The translations under genes and the position numbers were made by a program. From Gyromitra esculenta (lineage: Eukaryota; Ascomycota; Pezizomycetes; Pezizales; Discinaceae), in assembly GCA_038503075.1 (NCBI GenBank), contig JBCAML010000002.1:620001-684000 (forward strand): a DNA stretch of 64,000 nucleotides, read 5' to 3'. Positions within the stretch are counted from its first letter, which is position 1. Each line of letters begins with the position of its first letter. Positions 9,728 through 18,405 of the stretch are shown in pieces. The notes under the pieces were generated by a model. It was not told the origin of the DNA. It ran no database searches and saw only the letters and a program-made list of their open reading frames with translations.

Positions 9728-11557
9728 CTAAACCTGGACGTAAAACCCCCAATCCTTCTTGGGTTTTACACGCTTACCCCCTACCACCGACCCGCTCTCC
9801 TCCGATCCCCCTCCTTCCGGACCCTCCGCCTCCGCCTCCGCCTCGCCTCCTGCACCTCCGTCCTCTACACCCGACTCCACGCCCGACTCCACATCCAAGA
9901 CCATGGTAGGGTCCCCCGCGCGCTGGAAAAAGCGTTTGACACGATTGGGAGGAACAGTGCCTTCCAGGCGGGTTCCGTCCAGCTCTTCCAGGGTTACAGT
10001 CCCTACAGCAGATATATCCTTGATCCTGAAAGGCCCTTTCCACCTATTCGCGAGCTTGTCACTCCACTGTTTGTCTAGCCTCGTGGTATGGAGCAGGACT
10101 AGGTCACCTATCCGTAGAGCCTGGGAAGCAGGCCTCTTTCTCCTGTTGGCGTCGAAGTACCTCTTATTCTCGGACCTACTCTCCTTCAGCCTAGCTGCCG
10201 CCTCCTCTATATCCTCGTCTCTCATCTCCAGTTGCCGAGCTCGCGCCGCCAATAGATCCCCGGTGGTATGGATATCTCCCCAAACGATGCTGCCCCAGGA
10301 TGCTAACGATACCTCGATAGGCAGGACACACTGCCACCCAAAGACGAGCTCAAATGGGGGCCTCCCTGTGGATCTTCTGACCGTCACCCGATCCGCCCAC
10401 AGCACCGAATGCAGGTGCCTGGGCCAATCTTTGGGCGCCTTGCAGACCTTCTGAAGAGCATCTACCACCTGTTGATGACCACGCTCCACCAGACCGTTCG
10501 CCTGGGGGTGGTAGGCCGACACCACCTTCCTGTCGATCCCATACCGCTCGCAGAGGCGCTCGGTAAAAGCCTTATTTTCTGGGCCCCCGTCCACCACGAT
10601 CTTCTTTGGGCACCCAAAGCGCGAAATCACTTCCTGGTACAGGAAGTCTGCCACTTTCTCCGAGCTACTCTTCGCTAAAGCGCGCCCTTCTACCCACCCA
10701 GAGAAGTCGTCCCTAGCAACCACGAGATACCTTTTCCTGTCGGCCCCCATAGGCATATGCACGATGTCTACACATACCTTCTCAAATAGGGAAGTCGCAA
10801 AGGTAGGGTGCAGCTCGTCTGGATACCTGGCTGATGCTTGTAGCTGGCATTGCTCGCAGGTTCGCACATACTCTTCGACCTCCTTCGCCATGCCGGGCCA
10901 CCAGTACCGCTGGGACGCCTTTTTGTATGTGCCTTCCCTGCCTCTATGGCCCGATTCGTCATGAACGCTCTGCAGGATCTCCTGGCGCTCTGCCCCTCTG
11001 CATATCACTCTCTTCGGGGGCTGATTTTCTCTACCTCGGCGGTATAGGTGGCCTTCCCTGATCAAAAACCTCGTGGCCTCCCGCCGGAAGGCAAGCCTTT
11101 GCTTATCTGACAGGTTCTCCGGCATCGCTAGACTCTCCAGGAACTCTCCGATCTCCTTCCAGCGTCCCGAGTATTCCCCTTCCACTAGGCGCACCCGCAG
11201 GTGTATAGAAGTGCGCGTTGACGCGGACTCCCCCACCCACGCGCGGCCTGCAAACAACTGATCGTCCAAGAACTCCTCTAGGCCTTCCACATCCTCCGCC
11301 TCCGCCTCCGCCACCTCCTCCTCTGTACCCTTCCTTCTCGAGAGCCCGTCGGCCGCTGTGTGCTGTTTGCCAGGGACGTGAACGACGTCAAAGTCAAAGA
11401 GACGTATCCACGCGATCCACCGGGTAACCATGGCGCCAGGAAGGTCGTTGGCAGGCTGGTTAAGCTGGTGTACCAGGGTTCGGGCGTCAATCTCCACCCT
11501 AAAGCGGACCCCATAGAGCCAAAAGCGCATCTTCTTCAGCGCCTTTAGCAGGCCTTT
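9728..11557 (-). pseudogene. Gypsy2 pol, C-terminal part: RNase H end and integrase
   Basis: Frame continues RNase H (I-D-A-R-T-L-V-H-Q-L, then V-P-G-K-x-H-x-A-D-x-L-S-R). The integrase follows, with a zinc-binding HHCC motif (H-D-E-S-G-H ... C-E-Q-C), the catalytic core D-I-V-H, V-V-D-G-G-P-E-N and a glutamate in N-G-L-V-E-R, and a C-terminal G-P-F-R-I (GPY/F module). There is no chromodomain, unlike Gypsy1 and Gypsy3. The frame is open over this stretch but is cut from the rest of RNase H by the 914-bp insertion at 11558. Integrase inserts the cDNA into the host chromosome. Confidence 0.92.
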
Positions 11558-11988
11558 TGTAAGACCGGTACTTCTTACCGCACAGGAAATCTCCAAGAAG
11601 CTTTAGATAACAATCTAGACGCTATAACCTGCCCGGTTGCTATCCACAACACAATACACAGGCGCAAGTCCTAACTGCTTCTTATGAACCGCTAATAGAT
11701 AACCGTAGGGTTCAAAGTAGGGATCGAGCAAAGTTCCGTGAAGAACTTCCAATAGTAAGGTTTTAATAACTAACGCTGAAGGGTCCTTGGCCCTATGTGT
11801 AGTTTGAATATCGCTTGCTTTGCTTGTTGGGTATCGTGTTCGTTCGAATATACTCTTCGTCTAACCAATCTGGAAGGACGAGGTCTGTTGTGGACGCGTC
11901 GTGACTTTGAGGTTCGTGTCGCGTGAAGCAACAACAAAGTCTCTTGAAGAAATAAAGGATTCTTTGCATGAAGAAAGTATTACTTGAA

Positions 11989-12050
11989 GATGAAACGAAC
12001 GCAGGACCTTGAGAGTATGAATGAAAGTCGTATACCGCTAAGCTATACAA
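11989..12050 (-). other. tRNA-like module 2 (A and B boxes)
   Basis: On the minus strand, TAGCTTAGCGG fits an A box and GTTCGTTTC fits a B box, about 34 nt apart, as in a tRNA gene. The arms do not fold into a clean cloverleaf, so it is more likely a tRNA-derived promoter fragment than a working tRNA gene. Confidence 0.4.
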
Positions 12051-12387
12051 TATAATATTGATAAGGCTCGTTCTTCGTCGCTAATGATCAGGAAGAAGAC
12101 CCTTCTCAACGGTAGAACACTGGACTACTTATAGTAGTCAAGCGTCGAATACAAAGGCTATGTAATAACATGAACTAACATGAAGAAATCCCATAGACCC
12201 TGAAACGCTTTCCTTCGCTCCTACCCCTCTCATTATCGTATGGCGTGATTGTCGGAATTAACCGGCAACGCAACGTATAAGCGAATCGGGGAAGTGTCGA
12301 TCGAAAGAGTCGGCCATTGATGACACAAGGAAACCAAACATCCAATCTGAATCTTATTAATAATCAACCAAGATTAATAACTGACAT

Positions 12388-12462
12388 GGTCGGGGATTGA
12401 ACGCTAGTCCATATGTGTGCATCGTAAGCGAACTCAAGTCGTAACCAACTAAGCTACCAATA
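12388..12462 (-). other. tRNA-like module 1 (A and B boxes)
   Basis: On the minus strand TAGCTTAGTTGG (A box, plus 12445-12456) is followed about 42 nt later by GTTCAATCC, an exact match to the B-box consensus (plus 12394-12402). It starts roughly ten bases inside the end of the 914-bp element. The T-stem does not pair, arguing against a functional tRNA. Confidence 0.5.
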
Positions 12463-12471
12463 GGTATAACA

Positions 12472-14171
12472 CCTTTGCACTCCTTCTTCCCCGCGTCATA
12501 CTGCCTCTCTGCAGGCGCCCAAAGCCCACTCTCGTAGCGGCACGGGTGCCTCTTCTCGTCCAGAATCTGCATTAGCACAGCTCCCCAACCTTCTCCGCCC
12601 GCGTCTACCGCCAGAATCAATAGGCCCGCTAGTGGGCCATACCGGGGGGTTATCAAGGCAGGAGCCGAAGTCAGCGCCTTCTTGATTGCCTCCATAGCCT
12701 CCTCCTGATCCTCTCCCCAGCCGAACTCCACGCCTTTCCGCTGCAAAAGGAATAGGGGCGCTGCCAAGATGGCGAAGCCTTTTATCCATATTCTATAGTA
12801 GGTGGCCACCCCTAGGAACGCCCTGACCTCAGTAACTGACTCGCAGGCCGGCCATAGAACGATCTTTTCCACCTTCTTCATGTCAGGAAAGCGACCTTCT
12901 TCCGTACAGACGAACCCCACTATCTTGATCCCCGGCTTGCACCAAGAAGACTTCAACCCTGCTACCGTAGCGCCTGCCCGCTCGTAGTCTGCCAGGACTA
13001 GGTCCAGGTTGACTATATGCTCTTATACGAACCTTCGGATCCCAGGGCTGACTTCCTCGTCGTTGTACCGCGTGGTAGGGCCTTTTACACCGACGTCGTC
13101 GAGAAAGACCCTACAGCGCTCTGGGATATTGTCGTGCTGAGCCTTCGAGTTGATCCTCTGGAAGGCCTGGACGGAGTTGGTACCACCCTGTACCAACCGG
13201 GTATAGCGTAGCAGCCCTAAAGGGGTCTGAATCGCGGTCATATCTCTACTCTCCTCCGCCAGCTCTACCTGATCATACCCCGAAAACAGGTCAATGATCA
13301 ACGAGATTGCCATGCCTGCAAACTCCTCACTAAACTCGTCAACCCTAGGTGGGAGCGCCGCATCCAGTATGGTATAGCTATTGGCTTTGGTGAACGACGT
13401 CACTAGTCTGTGTTGCCCGGCCTGCTTCTTCTTGACCAAAAACCATGGGTTTCTGTCGGCCCCATGCCCGCGCTCCAAGATCCCAGCATCCAACCGCGCC
13501 TTTAGGATGTCAATAACCTCGTTCTCTAGAGCTCTGGGTGTCTTGAACGGCGCCTCCTGCCAGGGCTCATGGGGAACAGTTCGAATGATATGGGGTGGCT
13601 CGACCTCCGGGCGGAACAGCCCAATCTCCGAGAAATCAAACGCTATAGCAGCCTCCCTGTTGTAGAGCATCTCGATCAAAAGCTTACGCTCCATAGGTTG
13701 CAGGTCTCCGGTGTCTAGCTGCTCGATTCTCTCCTTTGTCAAACGAGACCCTCGCTGAATGGTACTAAATTTAGGGGTAAGGATGTGATCGAAGGGCCCG
13801 GGTGGCCCGCTCTCGCCTCTCTCTCGAGCCTAAGCTTCTGCCTGTAGGTGTCTCTTTTTCCAGTCTGGGTCCCCTTCCGCCGCACCCCCATCCCCCCTCA
13901 CTTTCTGCGGGCGAACCTTCTCTCCCTTCCTCTTGTACAGCCTCCGACTAGAGACGCCGCTCCCTAGTGGCAAGAGCTCTCTCCACACCGCCATACACCA
14001 CCTCAACCGCACCTCACTTTCCGCGCCGTGCAGGACTCCGCGTCGACGCGGAATCCCCAACCCGCCTACGCCTCCACACTCCCTGCCACGCACCACACTT
14101 CTCCCTCTCCCTACCACCTCGCACCCCACACCTCCGTCTCCTTGGGGGCTCTCACTCCTCTCAATAGGCAC
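12472..14171 (-). pseudogene. Gypsy2 pol, N-terminal part: linker, RT, start of RNase H
   Basis: Reading down the minus strand there is a basic linker (14171-13830), then RT (F-L-V-K-K-K, D-L-F-S-G-Y-D-Q, V-F-L-D-D-V as the catalytic D-D), the connection, and the RNase H start (A-V-D-A-G-G-E-G-W-G-A-V, Y-D-A-G-K-K-E-C-K). Two in-frame stops are seen: TAG at 13830-13832 and TAA at 13023-13025. The linker is in a different frame from the protease upstream. The 914-bp element then cuts the RNase H. RT copies the element RNA to cDNA. This copy should be inactive. Confidence 0.9.
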
Positions 14172-14179
14172 CCCCGCGC

Positions 14180-15031
14180 CTATTGAGCGTCCCCGTTTCC
14201 CGACCTCGAGCGCCTTCCCTTTCTTTGCCAGGGCCCCCCTTCCGGCGCTTCCCTAACCGAGGTTCTGGCAAACCCCGAGGCAGATACCGCCATGAAGGTC
14301 GCCTTCTTCTTGCGATCCGTTGACCACACTGTGCCCCAAAGAGACCCATCATCTCTATTCTCCCACTGCATCAAAGCGGCCCTCTCGAATGGGCGCCCCA
14401 GAACGAACTCCCCTTCTACATCCGGAGACGCAAATATAGGCGTGTATATGAGAGCTCCCCCTACTTTTACCGGGGCCTCGTGTATACAGCAGGAAAGCGG
14501 AGTCTGGTGCCCAGTAATGCCAGTCATGACCCACTCCACCGAATCGTCATACGGAAGGCCTAGGCTCACGAACTCAGACCACCCCATTCTGTTGATCTCG
14601 GATCCACTATCCCCCGTGGGGTGGAGCTCCACTCCATTAATTGATATGGGTAGCAGGCCCGACTCTGCGGCGTACTCGACTTCTTTTGCCCTCCGAACTC
14701 TGGCTACTCCGGAAGGGGCTCCTGCGGGGGAGGCTCCTGCAGAGGAGGCTCCTACCAAGGCTTGGGAGACCCTTGCTGCAGTGGCGGGCGCTGCCTGGGA
14801 GGCCTTCCCATATAGGTAACGTTTGAAGGACGTGGATATCGACGCTAGCTCTGACAGGCTGACCGTGACGGTCTTCTCTGTCGTCAGCCTGTGGAAGAGC
14901 TCGTCCTCCGGCATGGCCTCTATGATGTCGTTGCGGAAGGCTCTCCTAGGTGCGCCGGGCAGCTTCTCTTCTTGCTTCTTTCTTGGCTTTGGAGAGTCAA
15001 TATCTCTCGACTTCGGTGGGTCTATATCCAT
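14180..15031 (-). CDS. Gypsy2 aspartic protease region
   Basis: A 283-residue open frame following gag in the same frame after one TGA. Around residues 135-215 it shows the retropepsin layout: G-D-S-G-S-E-I (the D-S/T-G active-site motif) and later F-V-L-G-R-P, the usual hydrophobic-L-G motif before the flap partner. It would process the Gag-Pol polyprotein. It ends in a basic tail, and RT follows in another frame, consistent with frameshift or readthrough expression or simply with decay. Confidence 0.75.
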   Translation of the reverse strand: MDIDPPKSRDIDSPKPRKKQEEKLPGAPRRAFRNDIIEAMPEDELFHRLTTEKTVTVSLSELASISTSFKRYLYGKASQAAPATAARVSQALVGASSAGASPAGAPSGVARVRRAKEVEYAAESGLLPISINGVELHPTGDSGSEINRMGWSEFVSLGLPYDDSVEWVMTGITGHQTPLSCCIHEAPVKVGGALIYTPIFASPDVEGEFVLGRPFERAALMQWENRDDGSLWGTVWSTDRKKKATFMAVSASGFARTSVREAPEGGPWQRKGRRSRSGNGDAQ

Positions 15032-15052
15032 AGTCTCGACAGGCGGGTAGGC

Positions 15053-16603
15053 TCAAGGCCTCGGCGTCCTGACATTTGCAATGGCTTCCTGCTGCTCAAC
15101 CTTCTTCCGAAGATCCTCTCTCCTCTCCTTCTTTTCCGCCGGCCGCCTCTTTTCTATACGCGTAGGCTTGACTGTGGACACATACCACCTGTCACCCTCG
15201 CCCACACCCTCCTCTTCATCATTTTCCTCTTCCTCACTCTCCTCCTCATCACTCTCTTCGCTCTCCTCTCCCAGATCCTCTAGCTTAGCCAACCGAACCC
15301 CGAAAGGTGCCTCTCGACTAGGGCTGGGACCCGCCTTAATACGTCGAACCCCTGGCTGCTGCGCCTGAGCCCTCTCCCTGTCCTCAACCCGCCGCAACAT
15401 ATTCTTTCCTCCTTCCCATACGGGCAACTCCGTGCCTCCCGACCCTTCCGTCCCCCAGTGAATCATTCCGACATGGTTCCTATGAATCAAGCCTGCCTGC
15501 TCCTTAGCTAGTAAGGCTGGGCACTGGTGCTTTATGTGACTCGGGTCCAAACAAAAGATACACTGGCGGATAGGCATGACTGTCTGGTTGCCTAGGGGGT
15601 ACTGTGGCGGGCCCGGAGCGCTGCCCCGGAGAGGAATGGCATTCACTCCCGAGGCTGGGCTACCATATACCGGGGCCGGCTGCATGCCTGCCCTGCAGAA
15701 GCCTTCCATAAACTGTGCCTGCTGGCGTAACACCATGGCCTCCATGCTCTTGGTCATCTCTTCCATGGCCGACGAGAAGTCCACCTCCTGTCGCGGCACA
15801 CTCGGGAGCGGCACGTTCGGGAGCGGCACGCCTTCTCTGACCGGGGCACGGGCGCTCGGAAGCGATGACTCCCCATTGGGAGCTACGCTGTCGACATCCT
15901 GTGATAAAAGCTGGTCAATGATACCTTCCGCGGAAAACTCACCTTTCCTTAGCAACTCCTCGGTCTGGAGGTTGCCCAGACAGTAATCCTGCGCCTCTGC
16001 CTTCAGCGTGGCGAACTTCCCATGGAAGGAAGAGGGCACCTTCACATCCAGCTTATGCTTAACGATCAGCTTCCTAGCAAGATCTTTCTGTAGGGCCCCT
16101 AGGAATAGCTGGATCTCTTGGTACTCAGAGACCATGCCCGTGCTCTTCAGGGAGGTAGACACCGTCGAAAAGGCCCGTACAAACGAGCGAATGTCGCCTG
16201 ACTTCTTCTTCTGCGCCGCTGTTAGCTCTTCTAGGAAGCTTACCGTGTAAATGTGCTGCTTCGTGTCATGCGCCCTATATTCCTCCAGAACCTCTTCCTT
16301 GACCTTTTCCCAATCGCCATCCACATAGCCTTGAAGGTAGCGGATCGTTCCCCCTACCGCTCCAGCGCAGTACAAAGGAAGCTTCTTGACGGCAGACTTC
16401 TCCTGCTCACCATACTCACGGAAGAGGAGCTCGTAGTGTTCCAGGAAATCCGTGGCGTCCTTCCCATCGAAGTACGGGGCCCCCTGGGAGCCCGGGAGTG
16501 GCATATGAGCGAGGTGCCTGCGGAGGCCTTCCAGGACTCCTTCGGCAGAGCCTGGGGCGGCGAGCGCTCCTATGCTGGGTGCTGTTTTCTGGCTTCCGGA
16601 CAT
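15053..16603 (-). CDS. Gypsy2 Gag
   Basis: An open frame of 516 residues with an ATG at 16603. The central capsid-like part (about 40-230) contains Y-F-D-G-K-D-A-T-D-F-L-E and L-P-L-Y-C, similar to the retrotransposon Gag domain. A CCHC nucleocapsid knuckle (C-I-F-C-x4-H-x4-C) lies near residue 360. The C-terminus has a strongly acidic Glu/Asp stretch and a basic tail. It ends at TGA (15053-15055), with the protease continuing in the same frame, so readthrough is possible. Gag forms the virus-like particle and packages the RNA. Confidence 0.88.
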   Translation of the reverse strand: MSGSQKTAPSIGALAAPGSAEGVLEGLRRHLAHMPLPGSQGAPYFDGKDATDFLEHYELLFREYGEQEKSAVKKLPLYCAGAVGGTIRYLQGYVDGDWEKVKEEVLEEYRAHDTKQHIYTVSFLEELTAAQKKKSGDIRSFVRAFSTVSTSLKSTGMVSEYQEIQLFLGALQKDLARKLIVKHKLDVKVPSSFHGKFATLKAEAQDYCLGNLQTEELLRKGEFSAEGIIDQLLSQDVDSVAPNGESSLPSARAPVREGVPLPNVPLPSVPRQEVDFSSAMEEMTKSMEAMVLRQQAQFMEGFCRAGMQPAPVYGSPASGVNAIPLRGSAPGPPQYPLGNQTVMPIRQCIFCLDPSHIKHQCPALLAKEQAGLIHRNHVGMIHWGTEGSGGTELPVWEGGKNMLRRVEDRERAQAQQPGVRRIKAGPSPSREAPFGVRLAKLEDLGEESEESDEEESEEEENDEEEGVGEGDRWYVSTVKPTRIEKRRPAEKKERREDLRKKVEQQEAIANVRTPRP

Positions 16604-16759
16604 TGTGAGTGGTTTCGGTAGTCGAGCGGCCTGACGTGTATGAGATTGCTTGCGATTCTGTCATGTGATGTGTGCGTGTCGGGGAGAGAGGGAAATGGAT
16701 GCCCCCGAAGCCCCCCTTTTTCAGGGCTCCCACTCCCCACCGTAGAAAGACTTTGCTCC

Positions 16760-16921
16760 GCCAGACGGGGAAAGCTCTGCCCTTAGGCCGGAAAACTCTG
16801 CCCGCTAGTCAGGGAAAACTCTGCTCGTTAGTCGGGGAAAACTCTGCCCGCTAGTCAGGGAAAACTCTGCCCGCTAGGCAGGGAATGCTCTGCTCGTTAG
16901 TCAGGGAAAACTCTGCTCGGG
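16760..16921. repeat. 22-23 bp tandem array in the Gypsy2 leader
   Basis: About seven imperfect units of the type GGGAAAACTCTGCCCGCTAG lie between the gag ATG and the second array. It is in the untranslated leader of the element RNA. Confidence 0.85.
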
Positions 16922-16946
16922 CTCCAGCTGCCTATTCAGCTCAACC

Positions 16947-17465
16947 CGCCTGTATCGAAAGAGGGGCCACGACGACGCCTCCTGTCTATATCGAAAGAGG
17001 GGCCACGACGGCGCCTCTTGTCCGTATCGAAGAAGGGCACGATGGCACCTCCTGTCTGTATCGAAGGTGGTGTGCCGCGAAGGCTCCTACCTGTCTGTAT
17101 CGAAAGAGGGCACGACGGCGCCTCCTGTCTGTATTGAAGGCGGTGTGCCGTGAAGGCTCCTACCTGTCCGTATCGAAGGCGGTGTGCCGCAAAAGCTCCT
17201 ACCTGTCCGAAGGAGGTGGGCCGCGAAGGCATCTCCTGTCCGAAGGAGGTGGGCCACGAAGGCATCTCCTGTCTGTATCGAAAGAGGGGCCACGATGGCG
17301 CCTCTTGTCCGTATCGAAGAAGGGCACGATGGCACCTCCTGTCTGTATCGAAAGCGGTGTGCCGCAAAGGCTCCTACCTGTCTGTATCGAAAGAGGGCAC
17401 GACGGCGCCTCCTGTCTGTCTGTATCGAAGGCAGGATGCCACGGAGGCTCCTACCTGTCTGTATA
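16947..17465. repeat. Long tandem array in the Gypsy2 leader
   Basis: About eleven imperfect units of roughly 45-60 bp, each built from CTGTCTGTATCGAAAG, GGCCACGA and GGCGCCTC blocks. Units lacking the TATCGAA block (CCTGTCCGAAGGAGG) form a subgroup at 17208-17270. Several reading frames stay open merely because of the repeat, and I do not call them genes. Confidence 0.85.
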
Positions 17466-17532
17466 GTATCCTTCACATGCGTTATCTTTACCACCACCTC
17501 CCTCTCCTCCACGAAGAGGCCTCAGTCAATCT

Positions 17533-17550
17533 CTCTGGTCGAAGGGACCA
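17533..17550 (-). other. Gypsy2 primer-binding site
   Basis: On the minus strand TGGTCCCTTCGACCAGAG begins one base after the end of the 5' LTR. The leading TGG pairs with the CCA of a tRNA 3' end, so a tRNA primer is likely. I cannot name the tRNA from memory with confidence. Confidence 0.65.
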
Positions 17551-17551
17551 T

Positions 17552-18405
17552 TGTGGGCGGGCGGTAGGGGCGCCCTATCAGTAACCTTGAGATCTGACAT
17601 CGCTTCCCTCTTCGCGGCAGAAGAGCACATCGACGCGGACTCCCACCAGGTAGGCCTTTCCTAGGGGCGTACCACCAGTGAAGCCTGCAAGCAACATGCG
17701 AAACTCGCTCAGCGGTGGGGGGGTCTCACGGTTTGATCCCTCGTTAAGCCCTTCAGTATCCCTGAAGGTGAGCAGTGCTACTTAAGCGAGAGGCCAAGCG
17801 ACACGAGTCACGATGTTTCTACAGGTCCTACGAGGGTCTAACTCAAGGTGAGTTAAGTGCAAGGGTTTTCACAGCGACGGCGACAGTGGAGATCCTGAGG
17901 TAGAATCGTGGTCGTATTAAAGTAATACAGTAGAAGTAAAGTGAGAACGTTGCTTAAGGGAAGAAAGAGAAGAAGACACAAGCGAAGAAAATCCATCTCT
18001 TAAATACCCCGCTTTTCAACCATTATGACTCATAGCTAAAAATAACCAAAGACAAACGAAACACAAAGACATTATAACCTTTAACCGAAACCACAATCCC
18101 TTACTAAATCCTTGACCCGATTAATCCTTTGTATCCGTGAAAGGGGGGGGCAAAGGCCCCCGAATAGCTCACCAAAGGAGCAGGCCGAGTAATAGTATAT
18201 ATCCGTATATAGAGTAGAGGGTAGTATATAGAAAAAATGGTATACAGAATAATAGTGGTATGGTGATGGATGACGTGCAAGAGCCACGCCCCCGCCAAAG
18301 ATATACATACTCCCCCACTACCGCCTCGATACCCTAACCCATATCACGTGACAACCCACGTGACATCGCCTCCCTACCACGCCTGCAACCTCGCGCCCCA
18401 CCACA
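17552..18405 (-). repeat. Gypsy2 5' LTR, split by solo LTR b
   Basis: The same 430-bp LTR as at 5665-6094, interrupted in its G-run by the insertion at 17724-18142. It differs from the 3' LTR at several C/T and G/A positions in the left portion (for example GAGGGCGCG versus GAAGAGCACA), suggesting age or mutation of this copy. Confidence 0.9.
17724..18142 (-). repeat. Solo LTR b in the Gypsy2 5' LTR
   Basis: A 419-bp solo LTR of the Gypsy1 LTR family, TCTCACGG to CCGTGAAA on plus. It is flanked by a GGGGG duplication (ambiguous in length because it sits in a G-run). It contains the conserved stem-loop at 17740-17790 and the AACGTTGCTTAAG block. Confidence 0.88.

Larger units (their letters stand above)
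11558..12471 (-). mobile_element. 914-bp TG..CA element in Gypsy2 RNase H, with tRNA-like Pol III boxes
   Basis: Begins TGTAAGACC and ends GGTATAACA on the plus strand (inverted ends TGT..ACA), with a perfect 5-bp duplication CCTTT (11553-11557 and 12472-12476). It interrupts the RNase H codons between E-C-K-G and L-L-K-A-L. No protein is encoded. It follows the TG..CA and 5-bp rules of a solo LTR. However, two A-box/B-box pairs on the minus strand make it partly SINE-like. I call it a solo LTR or composite non-autonomous element. Confidence 0.8.
5665..18405 (-). mobile_element. Gypsy2, 12.7-kb LTR retrotransposon with an extra 3' ORF
   Basis: A complete Ty3/Gypsy-type element on the minus strand. 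LTRs begin TGTGGG and end CCACA (5665-6094, and 17552-18405 with a nested solo LTR). A 4-bp duplication GCGG flanks it (5661-5664, 18406-18409). It has a PBS next to the 5' LTR, a polypurine tract next to the 3' LTR, and the order gag, protease, RT, RNase H, integrase, then an additional 920-codon ORF. It inserted into the zinc-knuckle codons of Gypsy1 gag. It is visibly GC-richer than its surroundings. Pol carries stops and a nested 914-bp element, so this copy is not autonomous, whereas gag and the extra ORF are open. Confidence 0.92.

Noticed and set aside
12388..12462. Functional tRNA gene
   Set aside because: A and B boxes are present but the T-stem and acceptor do not pair, so it is at most tRNA-derived.
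16760..17465. CRISPR array
   Set aside because: Repeats are imperfect and contiguous with no unique spacers, and the context is a fungal retrotransposon.
16885..17584. Long open frames on both strands in the Gypsy2 leader
   Set aside because: They exist because the tandem repeat unit lacks stops; frames are open on both strands at once and encode only the repeat.
17740..17790. Hammerhead, twister or HDV-like ribozyme in the LTR stem-loop
   Set aside because: The stem-loop covaries, but I could not place the required core (for example CUGANGA and GAAA for hammerhead), so I report only an unclassified structure.
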